From assembly GCA_948474755.1 (NCBI GenBank), contig CAOLHI010003124.1, positions 124,001 to 188,000 on the forward strand: a stretch of 64,000 bases of DNA, given 5' to 3'. Of the stretch, positions 43,446-53,918 are shown one piece after another. This stretch comes from Ctenosaura bakeri (Eukaryota > Chordata > Lepidosauria > Squamata > Iguanidae). The position numbers and the translations under genes are program-made. Every line of letters starts with the position of its first letter. Position 1 is the stretch's first letter. The notes beneath the pieces were generated by a model, which had not been told where the DNA came from, did not search any database, and saw only the letters and a list, made by a program, of their open reading frames with translations.

Positions 43446-43924
43446 GGGAAGGCTATTACAAACCTCTGAGTCAAAATGTCCTTCAAAAACATTGTTTGTC
43501 CTCACAGACTAGCAACTTTCACTGCATGAGATGATATTAGCTCTGGAATATTTTTTAAGAATACAGACAAGACTTTGCATATTAATTAAGTGAACTTCAT
43601 CCCTATAATCTAGTGTGTTTCTGTACCGCAGATTTGTCTTCCTGCATAGAATCTGAAAGCACCTTACCTCGTTGGAGTGTCCTTTATGTGACACAGATAC
43701 AAAATATGTCTCTTTGCATTAACTTTGTTCTTTGAGACTCTGAATCTGGTTAGGCAGCTCCTTAGAATAAAAGTACACAGATGAATGCTACCTATAGCTA
43801 TGCCCCTTGTGACATATATATTTGGAACTAAAGGCCAATCCACATGATTAAAACAGGACCCATAAACAGAGCTTGAAAAAGTTGGTTTTTTTTGGAAGTG
43901 GAGAGATGGAGTACAATTCCCAAG
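43446..43924. other. No gene or recognised repeat
   Basis: About 480 bp without a recognised feature. Confidence 0.35.
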
Positions 43925-44095
43925 AACTGCTCAGTCAGCATTTATTTATCTATTAGAATATTTATATTCTACCCTTCACCATGGGATCTTAGGGTGGCAT
44001 ACAATATAAACAATTTAAAACATTTCCAGATTAAAAACATAAATAATTTAAACAAGGTAAAAAACAAGTTAAGCAAGTTTTAAAACTACAGCCAT
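43925..44095 (-). mobile_element. L2-like 3' tail, minus strand
   Basis: TATTTATATTCTACCCTTCA, CCATGGGATCTTAGGGTGGC and ATACAATATAAACAATTTAA is the reverse complement of the L2 tail pattern (GCC.CCTTGAG..CC...GA.GGCGGGATATAAAT). Confidence 0.55.
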
Positions 44096-44122
44096 TTAAA
44101 GTCATGTACATTTCAAAGTCAA

Positions 44123-44355
44123 GAGTCGGCAAGGTGTCATGGTTTTAGCGGTGGAATAGGACTCTGGACAGCAAGGTTCAAATCCTCTCTTGGCCATGGA
44201 AACCACTGACCTTGAGAAAGTCATACTCTCTCAGCCTCCGAGGAAGGCAAAGGCAGACTCTCTCTGAACAAATCTTGCCAAGAAAACGCTGTGACAGGTT
44301 CACCTTAGTTTTGCTCTAAGTTGGAAATCATTTGAAGCACACTACACAGCAAACA
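44123..44355 (+). mobile_element. Sauria-type SINE, long subtype
   Basis: GGCAAGGTGTCATGGTTTTA, AAGGTTCAAATCCTCTCTTG (B box), GAACAAATCTTGCCAAGAAA and GCTCTAAGTTGGAAATCATT (tail). It contains the same long middle segment as 5661-5886. Confidence 0.8.
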
Positions 44356-44520
44356 CATTTCAAAGTAAATTATTTCCCAGTGATGACACCGGTTGGACTT
44401 CCATGACCACTGACCATGTTAGAAGGGAGTTCTTGTAACTGTGCTCCAAAAATAACTGTTCTAAGCTTTTAGTGTGAATCCCATTTCCTGTCTAGTTGCC
44501 TTACAGACCTTGGAGAAGAT

Positions 44521-45387
44521 TGTTACCCTGTATGTTGGGGGTACCGGGAGGGGTGCCAAAATTACCACATAAAAACACAAGTTGGGGGAATTAAACTCGA
44601 GCACTCTCTCGTGGCTAAACGAGAGGCAGGGTAACTTTAGCAAGGATCTTTAACCCTATGTATACAGCGGCGGGTCAGAGAACGGCTAGACAAGGTTTTC
44701 AAAGTAACAAACAATATTTTATTAAAGACAAGAAACAAACAAGACAATACATTAACTAACTGAGAAATAGAAACGGGGAGCTTTTCAGGAAAGGCAATAC
44801 AACACCTGGTCTCGTAGTCCTGGAGAGAAGCAGGGATCCGGGAGAGAAAGCTCAGCGTGGTTAGCTGAGGGGAGTTTCCTTAGACAACTGGCAGCACGGC
44901 GGGATGGAAGTCCAAAGTAGTCCGAAGATGTACCAAAAGTGGGGACCTTTTATAGGGTGGAGTTTACCTACAGGCTATGTTATGCTCGGTGAGAACAAAG
45001 GGAGTTTGGAGCTGGACAAAGGAGTTGGGAAAGGTCAAGTTTAGCATGATTAGTTTAGCTCTTGATGACAATAGCGCGGCCGGTACACTGATGACCCAAC
45101 ATAAAGGAATGGCTTGGCTCTTGGCTGCAAGGCTTTGTGTAACTCCGAGCCGAGCCGAGCTGGTTTGCAGGGAGGTTTTTCCCTGAAGCAACGGAGAGGC
45201 TTAAGTTGCTAGCCTGAATGGGGTTTAGAATGTACAGTCATTAACGGCCGCACCCATACGTGCTTGTCCAGGAGGCCTCTGCAAACACGTGGCGTGAGAT
45301 GGCAAAGAGAGGTCCAGCAAGGCCAAATTATTTGATATCAAAAGGATATCTAGTGCTCTCACCAGACATATCATAACCGTGATAACA
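44521..45387 (-). mobile_element. Solo LTR, 867 bp, minus strand, AGAT target duplication
   Basis: The plus strand begins TGTTACCCTG (reverse complement of the family's CAGGGTAACA end) and ends ACCGTGATAACA. AGAT precedes it at 44517-44520 and follows it at 45388-45391. Reading on the minus strand, CACCCTATAAAAGG (44948-44955) is the TATA motif and AATAAA lies at 44718-44723. No internal region is attached. The 4-bp duplication and single LTR indicate excision of a provirus by LTR-LTR recombination. Confidence 0.85.
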
Positions 45388-46229
45388 AGATGACAACTCA
45401 GGTCAAACAACACATTACATTAAATATATGAAGTTGTCTGTTCCGTTTTGCTTTCCTTGAAAGTAAGCCCTGGGGGAGGGAAACTGGACTGAAACTGCAG
45501 TATGTGTATTCCTTCCATCCACAGCTGTAATCCTTCCATCAACTTCCCTTGTGTAATAGTTTGTACTGGTAACTGCCATGTGGACATACCTGACATATCT
45601 TGGGGAGGGGTAGTCATGGTTGGGAAAGGAGGCATTCAACCTATTCCCCTGGTTCTGTGTTCCTACCCTGGATTGGACCTCACACTTAACTCTTTCTGAG
45701 TTGCTTCCAGTCCTGAACACTCCTTGGAGCCAAGCAAACACTCCCCCACTAACTCATTCTTTTCCTCTGGGTTGAGCTAGCTTAGCTTATGGGAGTTTAA
45801 AGGCGAACTGGTAAAGAATGTTGCCATAACACAATGAAAGGCCTCATGCAGAGCTCCAAGTGAGTTGCCTGAATCAGGTTGCTTATTTTCCAGGTAAATT
45901 GGGGAATGGCAGATTGTGGCTTCCATGTCAATGGGGCAATGAATCTGCTCTGGGTTTTAGTGCAAATTTTAAAGGTGCTATCCAGGGTTCTGTACCTTCA
46001 ATAGCTCCCTTAGGGTCTGTAATAAAACCTAGAGTGGCTTGATAACTGCACTGACATTGGCACCACCACCACCAGTGTTGGGTGTTCTCTGTCCCCAGGG
46101 TTGATGTCGGATGATATTCCCCAGGGCCTAGAGGAACATTAGCCAGGTATTGTTAAATCTGACTGACAGCAAATCTAAGGCAGGACTTTCTATCACCTAC
46201 TTATTGCTGTGGTGGTGGTGCACTTTAAT
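45388..46229. other. No gene or recognised repeat
   Basis: The longest open frame (45415-45741, minus) has no recognisable domain. No repeat is assigned. Confidence 0.4.
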
Positions 46230-46368
46230 TGGCATAATCACAGGCATTTCTGTGGGTTGAGAATGTGTGACACACCCAAGGTCACCCATCCATGGCGGAG
46301 CAGAGAATCAAACCCTGGTATCCAGGATTGTATTCCAATGCTCAAACTACTATACCACACTGGCTGCC
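46230..46368 (-). mobile_element. Sauria-type SINE fragment, minus strand
   Basis: TTCTGTGGGTTGAGAATGTG, ACACACCCAAGGTCACCCAT, AATCAAACCCTGGTATCCAG and CTCAAACTACTATACCACAC correspond to body, B box and head. The tail is largely missing. Confidence 0.75.
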
Positions 46369-47087
46369 TGGTTGTTTTAACTGGAGACACCAAGTATTGA
46401 AACTGGACCCTAGAGCCTGCAAGACATGCTAACACTGAGTTATGGCTGTAATGTATGAGTAAAACAGTATCAATGAGACTTTATTACTAGGTAACAAAAT
46501 GACAGTCATTTTGAGTTGCATAGGAGCTCTGCTTGCAAATACACAATGCAAATGAACCAGCGCTTGGATGCTTTTAGTTTTTTGGATGTAATTTCTGGAA
46601 ACCCCTAGCCACATAGGTATAGGGAATTCTAGAAGTTATAGTCTCCCCAAATGCCCAAGGTCTGAACAGAATCACAGAGCTAATTTTGTGCAAAGTGCTC
46701 TACTGTGTCAAACAAAGCCTTGATATGCCCGTCTTTGCATCAGCGTTCAACTCAAGAAAATGTGTAAGTAAAAACATTAATAGGGATGTTGTACTCGTGT
46801 CTCAGAATTGTTTCAATGTTGAAACAGGTTACATCAGAGTCACTTGCATTTGAAAAAATGGCAAGAAGGCATTGTTCTGCAGTGGAAAGGACAAAAGGTG
46901 AGGCATTTTATCTTCAATCTTCCGTAATAGTATTATCAGAGGAAAAGAAAGAACAGGTTCCTTACAATGCCCTTGTAGCTTTTATACAACCTTGCAAAGA
47001 GAGTAGTAATTTATTTCAAAAGGTGGAAAACTACAGACTACTTTAACCACCTAGTGGAGATTTTCTTTCTCTTTTTAAAGAGCTATA
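46369..47087. other. No gene or recognised repeat
   Basis: The open frame at 46786-47046 (86 codons) has no recognisable domain. It is treated as chance. Confidence 0.4.
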
Positions 47088-47178
47088 TTAAATTGAGTGT
47101 TGGATTGGATGCTGGGACACAGCATTCAAATCCCCGCTCAGCCATGGAAACCCACTGGGTGATCCTAGGCAAGTCATA
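47088..47178 (+). mobile_element. Sauria-type SINE, left part, interrupted by MITE
   Basis: GAGTGTTGGATTGGATGCTG, CATTCAAATCCCCGCTCAGC and CCATGGAAACCCACTGGGTG run up to AAGTCATA. After the class A MITE the SINE resumes with TGTTCTCTCAGTCTGGGAAG at about 47356-47390, where an uninterrupted copy has ACTCTCTCAGCCT. Confidence 0.75.
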
Positions 47179-47355
47179 GGCCACTTCCACACTACACTGT
47201 TATAGAGCTATTATTCCACTTTTGACATCCTATGGAATCTTGGGGTTTGCAGTTTAGGAGCGGCATTTAGAGGGACTCAGTAAACAAACCCCAGAATTCC
47301 ACAGGATGTTGAAAGTGGAATAATAGCACTATAACAGTGCAGTGCGGAAATGGCC
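47179..47355. mobile_element. Class A MITE inside a SINE
   Basis: Starts GGCCACTTCCACACTACACT and ends GTGCAGTGCGGAAATGGCC, flanked by ATA and ATG (one mismatch). It is shorter than other class A copies because the central TCTGGCTGAGAATTC segment is missing: AGGAGCGGCATTTAGAGGGA runs straight into CTCAGTAAACAAACC. Confidence 0.85.
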
Positions 47356-47390
47356 ATGTTCTCTCAGTCTGGGAAGAATATTCCAAATAA

Positions 47391-48507
47391 AGAGGAAACA
47401 TTATACATTCTTATCAAAAATGAATTGAAGCAAAACTATAACCATCCAAGTGGTGCACTCTAGGCCTTCTGTTCAACAAAGTTTTATAGTCCTTGCCTTT
47501 ATCATGGGCTTATGAGTTTGTTTGGTTTTTTATCTACCCTGTGTAGACCAATATAATTGTTTCAGGTTATTGAAATGTCATCTTACTGCATTTACTGCTC
47601 CAAAGCAAATAAATAAATAAAAAGTAGGAAAATGGTGGTACAATGATATTAGATGGAAGAACACAGCACAAACAAAACACAGATTGAAATCCTGTTGATT
47701 AGTCCTAAATAATGTAGACCTATTGGATCATACTGTTGAATGGTGACTCAACATTTAGGTAATCCAGTTGATTCAATGGATTTACTCTAATCAGGAAAAA
47801 CAGTGGGATTTGAGGCTGTGAAGAAGACAACTCAGTAGCAGCAAATTAGTTAGCTGTATTTGTTTACTTCTGGGGAAGAGGCTGCCATTTCCTTAAACTC
47901 CATCTTGTTTGTCTTTACCCCAAATATGAAGCTGCTGGGTTTGGTTATGTGGCATGTGCCTTGTTTCTGAATGTTACATCTTCCTGCCCATCCTAATGAT
48001 GTGATGCTTCCTCTATTTATGCCATAGATCACAGCTTGTGTGCATCAAACTCCTGTTGATTTCCTTACCTTTTATTATTTTCTCAACTCCATGTTGAAGC
48101 ATAGCATGTACCTCTTATCTTTCTGGCTTCTGTTTTCTGATTTTAAAACTTGAATGATTTTGCAGACTTTCTGACTTCCACTTTTGTCCTTCTAATTCTA
48201 CCTGTACTGTTCTTGACCTTTGATGAGCATGTAGGCCTAATCTGACTGTAGGTCCAAAATAAAGGAGGCCCGCTAAATTAATTGTTCATTGATAAAACAA
48301 CACTTGATTGAGTGAGCCTGCACTAAGTTGGACTAGCAGTTTAGCCCTGAATGCTGACCTTCGGCAAATGGTAGGCTAATGCCCTGTGTTCTGGGCTTTA
48401 GATAGGAATGATATGATTATAATTGTAGTTTTATCATTATGATATTCTTAGGACAGTCTGCAAGCATAACTAGATAGCTTGCAAATCCTATATTGTGTTA
48501 TGAATGA
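47391..48507. other. No gene; fragment of a short palindromic repeat
   Basis: At about 47690-47800 GATTAGTCCTAAATAATGTA with GACCTATTGGATCATAC and GATTCAATGGATTTACTCTA form the same kind of imperfect inverted repeat as at 48635. The remainder is not recognised. Confidence 0.4.
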
Positions 48508-48632
48508 AGGCCTAGCCCAAATATGGGAATCTTCTAGCCCTCCTGACTGCTATTCCCAGAAGACTTTGCTGGGACCAATGCTGGGAACTGCAATCCAACA
48601 ACATCTGGAGGGCCATGTGATTCCCATCTCTG
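48508..48632. repeat. Class H short palindromic repeat
   Basis: ATGGGAATCTTCTAGCCCTC opposes GAGGGCCATGTGATTCCCAT, with inner arms TGCTATTCCCAGAAGACT and GGGAACTGCAATCCAACAAC. Confidence 0.6.
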
Positions 48633-48634
48633 GT

Positions 48635-48711
48635 CTAGGACTAAATCCTACTGCTGGTCCTATCTAGAATAGACACATTGAATCAACTTTAATTGGATAA
48701 ATCTACACTTA
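48635..48711. mobile_element. Short palindromic repeat, left half, split by class B MITE
   Basis: AGGACTAAATCCTACTGCTG, TCTAGAATAGACACATTGAA and GGATAAATCTACACTTA. The right half, AAGTTCCACTGATTTGATGG with GACTGCTTTTGTTGG, lies at 49130-49205. Joined around the insertion these form one arm pair of an old repeat whose typical arms contain 'CCATTGA' and 'TCAATGGG' words. Confidence 0.5.
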
Positions 48712-49129
48712 GGCCATTTCTGCATGTTATCTTATCCTGTCATCCTCCCATCGCAATCCTGGCAGTGCCTTTGCTGGGAAGGGAGCATGACGGGAACACT
48801 TCCCTCTGCACCTGACCAGCTTCCAGCGGAGGGGTGCATGAGTGACACATGCCTGCCTTCTGCAGTGCAATCAATCTCTTTCCCATGCTGCACTGAGGAA
48901 GGAAGCACTTCCATCGCGCTTCCTGCCCTTCTGCATGGCAGGCAAGGACAAGAGTGTTGCGCAACTTCAGACTTCTAATGGACTAAATCCATTAAGCTAA
49001 TATCCTGTGATCACAATGGGTGGGGGTGGGATGGCAGCGGGACCTTGATGACGTCATGCAGAAGCACGACTCGCAGCTCACTGCCATCCTATCCCCATAG
49101 CGGGACTGCAAAGTCATATGGAAATGACC
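48712..49129 (+). mobile_element. Class B MITE, 418 bp, TTA target duplication
   Basis: Starts GGCCATTTCTGCATGTTATC and ends CATATGGAAATGACC with TTA on both flanks. The interior (CAATCCTGGCAGTGCCTTTG, CTTCTGCAGTGCAATC, CCTGTGATCACAATGGG, GACGTCATGCAGAAG) belongs to the subtype shared with 59373 and, in opposite orientation, 60807. Confidence 0.85.
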
Positions 49130-49205
49130 TTAGATAAGTTCCACTGATTTGATGGGACTGCTTTTGTTGGGGCTAGCAATAGGGTTAAAGCCTTACTGAC
49201 TTCCC

Positions 49206-49667
49206 CATAAGACAGATGAGTGTGGGCTTGGAACCTAACTAAAGTCTTCTTGGTCTTTCTTTTCATTACTGTAAATATAGTGAGCTGTTCTATAGTATCC
49301 CTTGCTCCATCCAAACTAGTATAGCATACTCTGGAACCAACCAAATTTCTAGATCTCAGGCAGAGGTCCTTCTCATAATTCTCTCCTGTGACCTGAGAAG
49401 TTTTGGATAAGAGAGGCTAAGGACTCAGCCCCAAACTTTATGTATACAAAACTGTCCATTATCTGTACTATCTCTTTGCTTCTTCTCTTTCTCATAAATT
49501 CATAATGTTGTTTCCTGTTGAAAGAATTTCTGGCATTTTCTAGGAAAACAGAGGAAAAAACCCGTTTGATATACAGGGATGAATGAAACAGGAAGTCGCC
49601 TAAGATATACATTGTACCGGGACAAAAATGGCAATTTCTCATCTCTGGTTATTTAGAAATGACATCT
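49206..49667. other. No gene or recognised repeat
   Basis: Open frames of up to 89 codons on the minus strand have no recognisable domain. Confidence 0.35.
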
Positions 49668-49895
49668 TGCTGTTATGTGCCTTTAAAGTCATTCCAAGTT
49701 ATGGCAACCCTAAGGTGAACCTATCATGGGGTTTTCTTGGTAAGATTTATTCAGAGAGGGTTGCCTTTGGCTTCCTCTGAGGCTGAGAGGGTGTGACTTG
49801 CCCAAGGTCATCCAGTGGGTTTCCATGGCTGAGCAGGGAATTGAACCCTGGCCTCCAGAGTTGTAGTCTAACACATAAGCCATTATCCTCTCTCA
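49668..49895 (-). mobile_element. Sauria-type SINE, long subtype, minus strand
   Basis: AAGTCATTCCAAGTTATGGC and AACCCTAAGGTGAACC (tail), GGGTTTTCTTGGTAAGATTT, GAGGCTGAGAGGGTGTGACT, then GAATTGAACCCTGGCC (B box). It is full length. Confidence 0.85.
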
Positions 49896-49961
49896 TAGAT
49901 TACATGTGTTGCATTATAATAACAAAGAATATATAAATGACATATGTTTCATTGTAACAGA

Positions 49962-50095
49962 GGTTGGAATCATGTGGCCTTCCAGATGTTATCTGACTAC
50001 AAGTCCCAGGAATCTTAATAAGCCTAGGTCAATGATGAAGAATGCTAAACATGGTCAGCCAACAAGATCTGGAGAGTCACATGATTCCTGCATTA
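49962..50095. repeat. Class H palindromic repeat
   Basis: AGGTTGGAATCATGTGGCCT opposes GGAGAGTCACATGATTCCTG, with inner arms TTCCAGATGTTATCTGACTA and GGTCAGCCAACAAGATCTGG. Confidence 0.6.
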
Positions 50096-50160
50096 TAAAT
50101 AAACACTTTCAGATAGTTGCTAGTTTGAGAGTTACCTGTTTTATTTCTAAACACTAAAAG

Positions 50161-50199
50161 CTATTTATTTATTTATTCACTGCTTTTCTCAGTCTGTCA
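50161..50199 (-). mobile_element. L2-like tail, left part, interrupted by SINE
   Basis: TATTTATTTATTTATTCACT and GCTTTTCTCAGTCTGTC resemble a minus-strand L2 tail. A matching continuation (GGTCTTTACTTGTCTATGAA with GCCAGTCTAACCCCTCTTGG) is at 50392-50672. Confidence 0.5.
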
Positions 50200-50391
50200 G
50201 ACCCTGAGTGATGTAATGGTTTGAGCAATTGACTACGAACCCTGGAGACCAGGATTTGATTCCCCACTCAGCCACGGAAGCCCACTGGGTGACCTTGGGT
50301 GTGCCACATATTTTCTGCCCCGGAAAACCCTATGTTCACCTTTGGGTCACCATAAGTCAGAAATAACTTGAAATCACACAACAACAACACC
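50200..50391 (+). mobile_element. Sauria-type SINE
   Basis: GAGTGATGTAATGGTTTGAG, CAGGATTTGATTCCCCACTC (B box), CTGGGTGACCTTGGGTG and GGGTCACCATAAGTCAGAAA, ending in (CAA)n. It appears to have inserted in an L2 piece. Confidence 0.85.
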
Positions 50392-50672
50392 AATACCTTG
50401 TAAGTTGGCATGCAAGTGTTAAAACAGATACAGCTAAAAAGTTTGCAATGAACAAAAGCTAAAAAGCTAATTAAAGCTAAAAGCAGATAAAAATAAAGCA
50501 GTTTTTAAAAAGAACAAGAAATAAGGACAACATAACACATGATAGGTCCCTTCCCCCCTGAGCAGCTAGCTTTCAAAGCCCTGCTGAAACATAAAGGTCT
50601 TTACTTGTCTATGAAGGAACAGCAAGGACAGTGCCAGTCTAACCCCTCTTGGGAATAAATAGCTTATTTATT
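50392..50672 (-). mobile_element. L2-like 3' region, right part
   Basis: AT-rich sequence with repeated AGCTAAAA words, then AGCCCTGCTGAAACATAAAG, GTCTTTACTTGTCTATGAAG and CAGTCTAACCCCTCTTGGGA. On the minus strand this fits the L2 C-terminal region (W-N-S-L-P like) and 3' UTR. Assignment is moderate. Confidence 0.45.
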
Positions 50673-51250
50673 GTAATAGCCTATTCAACAGAGTTTTTTT
50701 TTTTTTACAGTAGCAATCCTAGTGTTTTAAAGAGCTCGCATACTTTTCAGTTACAGAGTTTTGTGGAGCTTAAATTTCAGCTCAGTGAAGCAAGGCAAAT
50801 CCTGGATAAAACTCAATTCAAACAGGGACAATTCAAACTTATTATTAATACAACTGTGAATCAGATGGTGTGGCAATCTGCTTGATATGTACAAGGTCAT
50901 GCCTGCAGTTTTCAGACAATCTCACCTTAGCAGGAACTGCAAGGAGAAGGTAGTTTCTGCAGAGTGAGAGCCACATATCACCTTTTAAATAAAGTTTAAA
51001 CTCAGCCAGTAATATAATCTAGTGATCAATGGCATACTAGCTTGGCTATGAACAGATATGCACACTTAGAGAATGGATTTAACAATCTGATTTACAAATG
51101 AGCATGTACTGTGACATTTATGCCAGCAATATGTCATGCCTTGAAGTGACTGCTACAGAACACTGATCAGGAAAATGTGGCAAAATGTAAAGGTTTCTAC
51201 ATCTTGTGTTTAATAGATATTATTGGAATTTATCCTACATCCAGGATGGT
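50673..51250. other. No gene or recognised repeat
   Basis: A poly-T run at 50694-50706 and otherwise unremarkable AT-rich sequence. Confidence 0.4.
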
Positions 51251-51376
51251 GTGAGAGCCAATGTGGCATAGCAGTTAAAAGATTGAGCTTGCACTTGAAA
51301 GATCCATGTTCAAGTCCTCACTGAGCCATGAAACTTTCAGGATTGCCATGTGCACTCTCAGCCTGTCCTACTATAT
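51251..51376 (+). mobile_element. tRNA-headed SINE fragment
   Basis: GTGAGAGCCAATGTGGCATA, GCAGTTAAAAGATTGAGCTT and CATGTTCAAGTCCTCACTGA form the head with A- and B-box-like words. The 3' half is truncated after CTCAGCCTGTCC. Confidence 0.65.
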
Positions 51377-51432
51377 ATGGTAGTGATAGTGAGGACTACA
51401 GCGAGGACAGTTACGTACATTACCTTGATTTT

Positions 51433-51474
51433 AATAATCTAGAGTAATCTAGATAATCTAGAATAATCTAGAGC
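51433..51474 (+). repeat. Short tandem repeat of a TAATCTAGA unit
   Basis: AATCTAGA occurs four times in 42 bp with 1-3 bp spacers (AATCTAGAGTAATCTAGATA and on). Each unit holds the palindrome TCTAGA. Confidence 0.85.
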
Positions 51475-51542
51475 CGCTTAGAACCCCTAAGAAGTGGGCA
51501 TCCAATCTCAAAAAGCTGTGAACTCTCCTTTATTGAAGGAGA

Positions 51543-51591
51543 GATGATGATGATGATAATAATAATAATATTGTTGAAGGAAAGGTAATAA

Positions 51592-51661
<70 letters not shown>
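51543..51661 (+). repeat. Compound trinucleotide microsatellite
   Basis: (GAT)n, then (AAT)n, an interruption TTGTTGAAGGAAAGG, then (TAG)n of about 13 units and (TAA)n of about 11 units. The top-strand units differ by single bases, which suggests successive slippage from mutated units. It encodes the polyleucine run seen in one minus-strand frame, which is not a gene. Confidence 0.95.
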
Positions 51662-51678
51662 TTTTTAAAAGGAGAGTC

Positions 51679-52126
51679 TGTTACACCACTGGCATACCCT
51701 CTCCTGGGGACTATAAATTTGATATCAAATATGCCTGCCATACAAGAGAGGTTGCCCGAATGGGTATGTAGACAAGGAGGTTGAACAACTGAAAATAGGT
51801 CAGGCCAGGAAAATCCCCAGTCACGTTCCCCTAGGGGACCTCAGGCTAAACATGTCCACATGGACAAAAGGGTCTACAGCGAAGGAATAGCCAACTTGAG
51901 GGGATTATAGGGTTTTCCCCAGGTTCAGCAACTCCGACGTTAGTAAACTCTGCGCTGCATCTGCACAAGCCAATCATGCAAACTTCCAAGTTGCTGTTGT
52001 GCAGCATTTCTCCCTTTATTTTGGCCAATGTTCTTCCCGGGAGAGGGCCTGCCCTCGAGGTAGGTTCTGCCCTATAAGTAGTTCTAGTTTTTGAGGGTCT
52101 CTTCAGAGAACTCTCCCCTAGCAGAT
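51679..52126 (+). mobile_element. Diverged LTR, left part, interrupted by another LTR
   Basis: Starts TGTTACACCACTGGCATACC with AGTC just before it. It contains TTTGATATCAAATATGCC, GAGGGCCTGCCCTCGAGG and the TATA motif at 52073 (CCCTATAAGTAG), in the same order as the other LTRs. The sequence continues at 53029-53444, where it ends CATGGTAACA followed by AGTC. It is the most diverged member of the family. Confidence 0.8.
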
Positions 52127-53028
52127 TGTTACTGTAGTTTATAGTCCGGGCCTGTGGCTTATTAAATATAACCTGATATCAAGAAATTGGCCATCACAAA
52201 CTGTTCCTCTCCACGTGCTTGCGAGGCCCCCGGACAGGCATGGCCGAAATAGCTGAACAATACAAGATAAATCCAGGCAGGCCAGTAATTTGCCAGAATG
52301 CAGCTTCAGGAGACCGCCAGGCAAGTACACTTTGAAAACACATTATGTATGCACGCAGCGTACAAAAGATTCCCTGCTTGGAGCAGGCAGCTTGACGAGC
52401 CGAATAGACAACTGTCGATCACTCCTCGTTTGCATACTGTCTGCGCTATTGACAACTCTGTCATAATTCAATCATCTTAAGTACTGACCTTTCGGAGGCT
52501 TTGTCTCTAACCCGAAACCCATTGTTTCCCCCAGGAACAGACTAGCCTACAGGCACATTTTCCTCTATAAGACCCCCTGATTTTGAGCACTTCTTTGGAT
52601 TGCTCCTGGCTTCCATCTCGCCTTGCTGCTGCTCTGTTCGCTGAGCCTTCCCCTCAGCTTCCATGTGTTGAGAATCTCCACTCCAACTGACTTTTCTTCT
52701 GACTACCCAGGCTACAGGATCAGGTGTAGTATTTCCCTTGAAAAATCCCTCTTAAAATCCTCTATCAAACTCCTACCTTTCTTTCACTCGGTCTGTGTGA
52801 GTGATTGCATACATACGTATTGACTGTATTTTAAAATAAAGGAAACAATTACTTTTTACTTCTGCTTGATTATTGACTCGGCCTGACCCCGTAAACATTG
52901 GGTCAAAGATCTCACTAGGTTGCCCTGCCTCTTGCATTGCTATAGCTTGTGCTCTTGCAAATTCCCATTCCCCATTATTTGGAGCACGTTGAGGTGTTCC
53001 TCACAGGACCCCAGAAATCAGGGTAACA
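52127..53028 (+). mobile_element. Solo LTR, 902 bp, inserted in an older LTR
   Basis: Starts TGTTACTGTAGTTTATAG and ends AATCAGGGTAACA. The flanks are AGAT on the left and AGAC on the right. TATA motif at 52566 (CCTCTATAAGACC), AATAAA at 52835. Closest in layout to the copies at 36527 and 62613. No internal genes are attached. Confidence 0.85.
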
Positions 53029-53444
53029 AGACCGGCACTCTGTTAGTCAAGTGATCCCCTCAGCCGCTTCTCTTCACTGAGCTCCATTCTTCTTGCTGCT
53101 TCCCAGACTGAAGACTTAAGGATAGGTGCAGTATCACTGCCTCTACACCCTCTGCGCTGAATCTCCTATCAATTTTCACCTCTTTCCTTTCTCGATAGGC
53201 CTTGTGTGCATGAGTGAGTGAATGTGTTGGTGCGTGAGAATACATTTGTTAATATAATCCAGTTATTGGTACGATTGTCTGGCTTTTCGCTTGGTTGGAC
53301 CCCGTAAAAATTGGGTAACAGATCTTGTTGGGTTATCCTGCCCCTCATTTGGCTACAGCCAGTGCTCTGCTAATTTCTCCAATCTTTGCATTTTTGAAGT
53401 GAATCAAGATGTCCCCCAAGGAACCCCCAGAAATCATGGTAACA
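53029..53444 (+). mobile_element. Diverged LTR, right part
   Basis: Resumes with CCTCAGCCGCTTCTCTTCAC and contains GACCCCGTAAAAATTGGGTA, CTGCCCCTCATTTGG and ACCCCCAGAAATCATGGTAA CA, the family 3' end. Together with 51679-52126 it makes an LTR of about 864 bp. AGTC at 51675-51678 and 53445-53448 is its target duplication. Confidence 0.8.
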
Positions 53445-53459
53445 AGTCCACAACCTTTT

Positions 53460-53755
53460 GAGGGGGTCTCTTCCACTCTTGAACAGCTCTTACTGTCAAG
53501 AAACTCTTCTTAGTGTTTAGTTGCTGTCTCTGTTAAGGTAATTTGAATCCATTGGTTTGGATCCTACCCTCTGGAGCAGAAGACAAGTTTGTTCCATCTT
53601 CCATGTGATAGTCTTTCAGATACTTGATGATGTCTGTCAATCTTCTCTTCTCCAAGCTAAACATATTCAGGTCCCTCAGCCATTGGTTTCCAGACCTTGT
53701 ACTATCTTGTTCATCCTTCTTTGAACATGTTCCAGTTTGTCAATATCCTTCTTAA
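53460..53755 (-). mobile_element. CR1-type LINE 3' region, minus strand
   Basis: CTTGAACAGCTCTTACTGTC, AAGAAACTCTTCTTAGTG, GAATCCATTGGTTTGGATCC, CAATCTTCTCTTCTCCAAGC and GAACATGTTCCAGTTTGTCA are the reverse complement of the CR1 C-terminal region. Its subfamily differs from the 38628 copy. Confidence 0.8.
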
Positions 53756-53757
53756 GC

Positions 53758-53811
53758 TTATTGCAGGAAAGGCAGGATATAAATGTAACTGACTGATAAA
53801 TAAATAAAGAT
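53758..53811 (+). mobile_element. L2 tail remnant
   Basis: GCAGGAAAGGCAGGATATAA, ATGTAACTGACTGATAAATA and AATAAAG is the last part of an L2 3' end. Only about 54 bp remain. Confidence 0.6.
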
Positions 53812-53918
53812 TCCTAATACCAAGGCATTTGACAAGCAGTATGACATAATAGTGATAAATCAGGATAAGAACTAAGGGGTTTGCTATCATTGCATGTAGC
53901 AAAACTTTTGAAAACTAT

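Noticed and set aside
51508..51741. Frame with a long polyleucine run
   Set aside because: It is the translation of the TAG/TAA microsatellite.
36527..53444. LTRs as the two ends of one provirus
   Set aside because: No internal retroviral or Gypsy coding lies between any same-strand pair; individual copies have their own flanking duplications; the space between holds CR1, L1, SINEs and MITEs.
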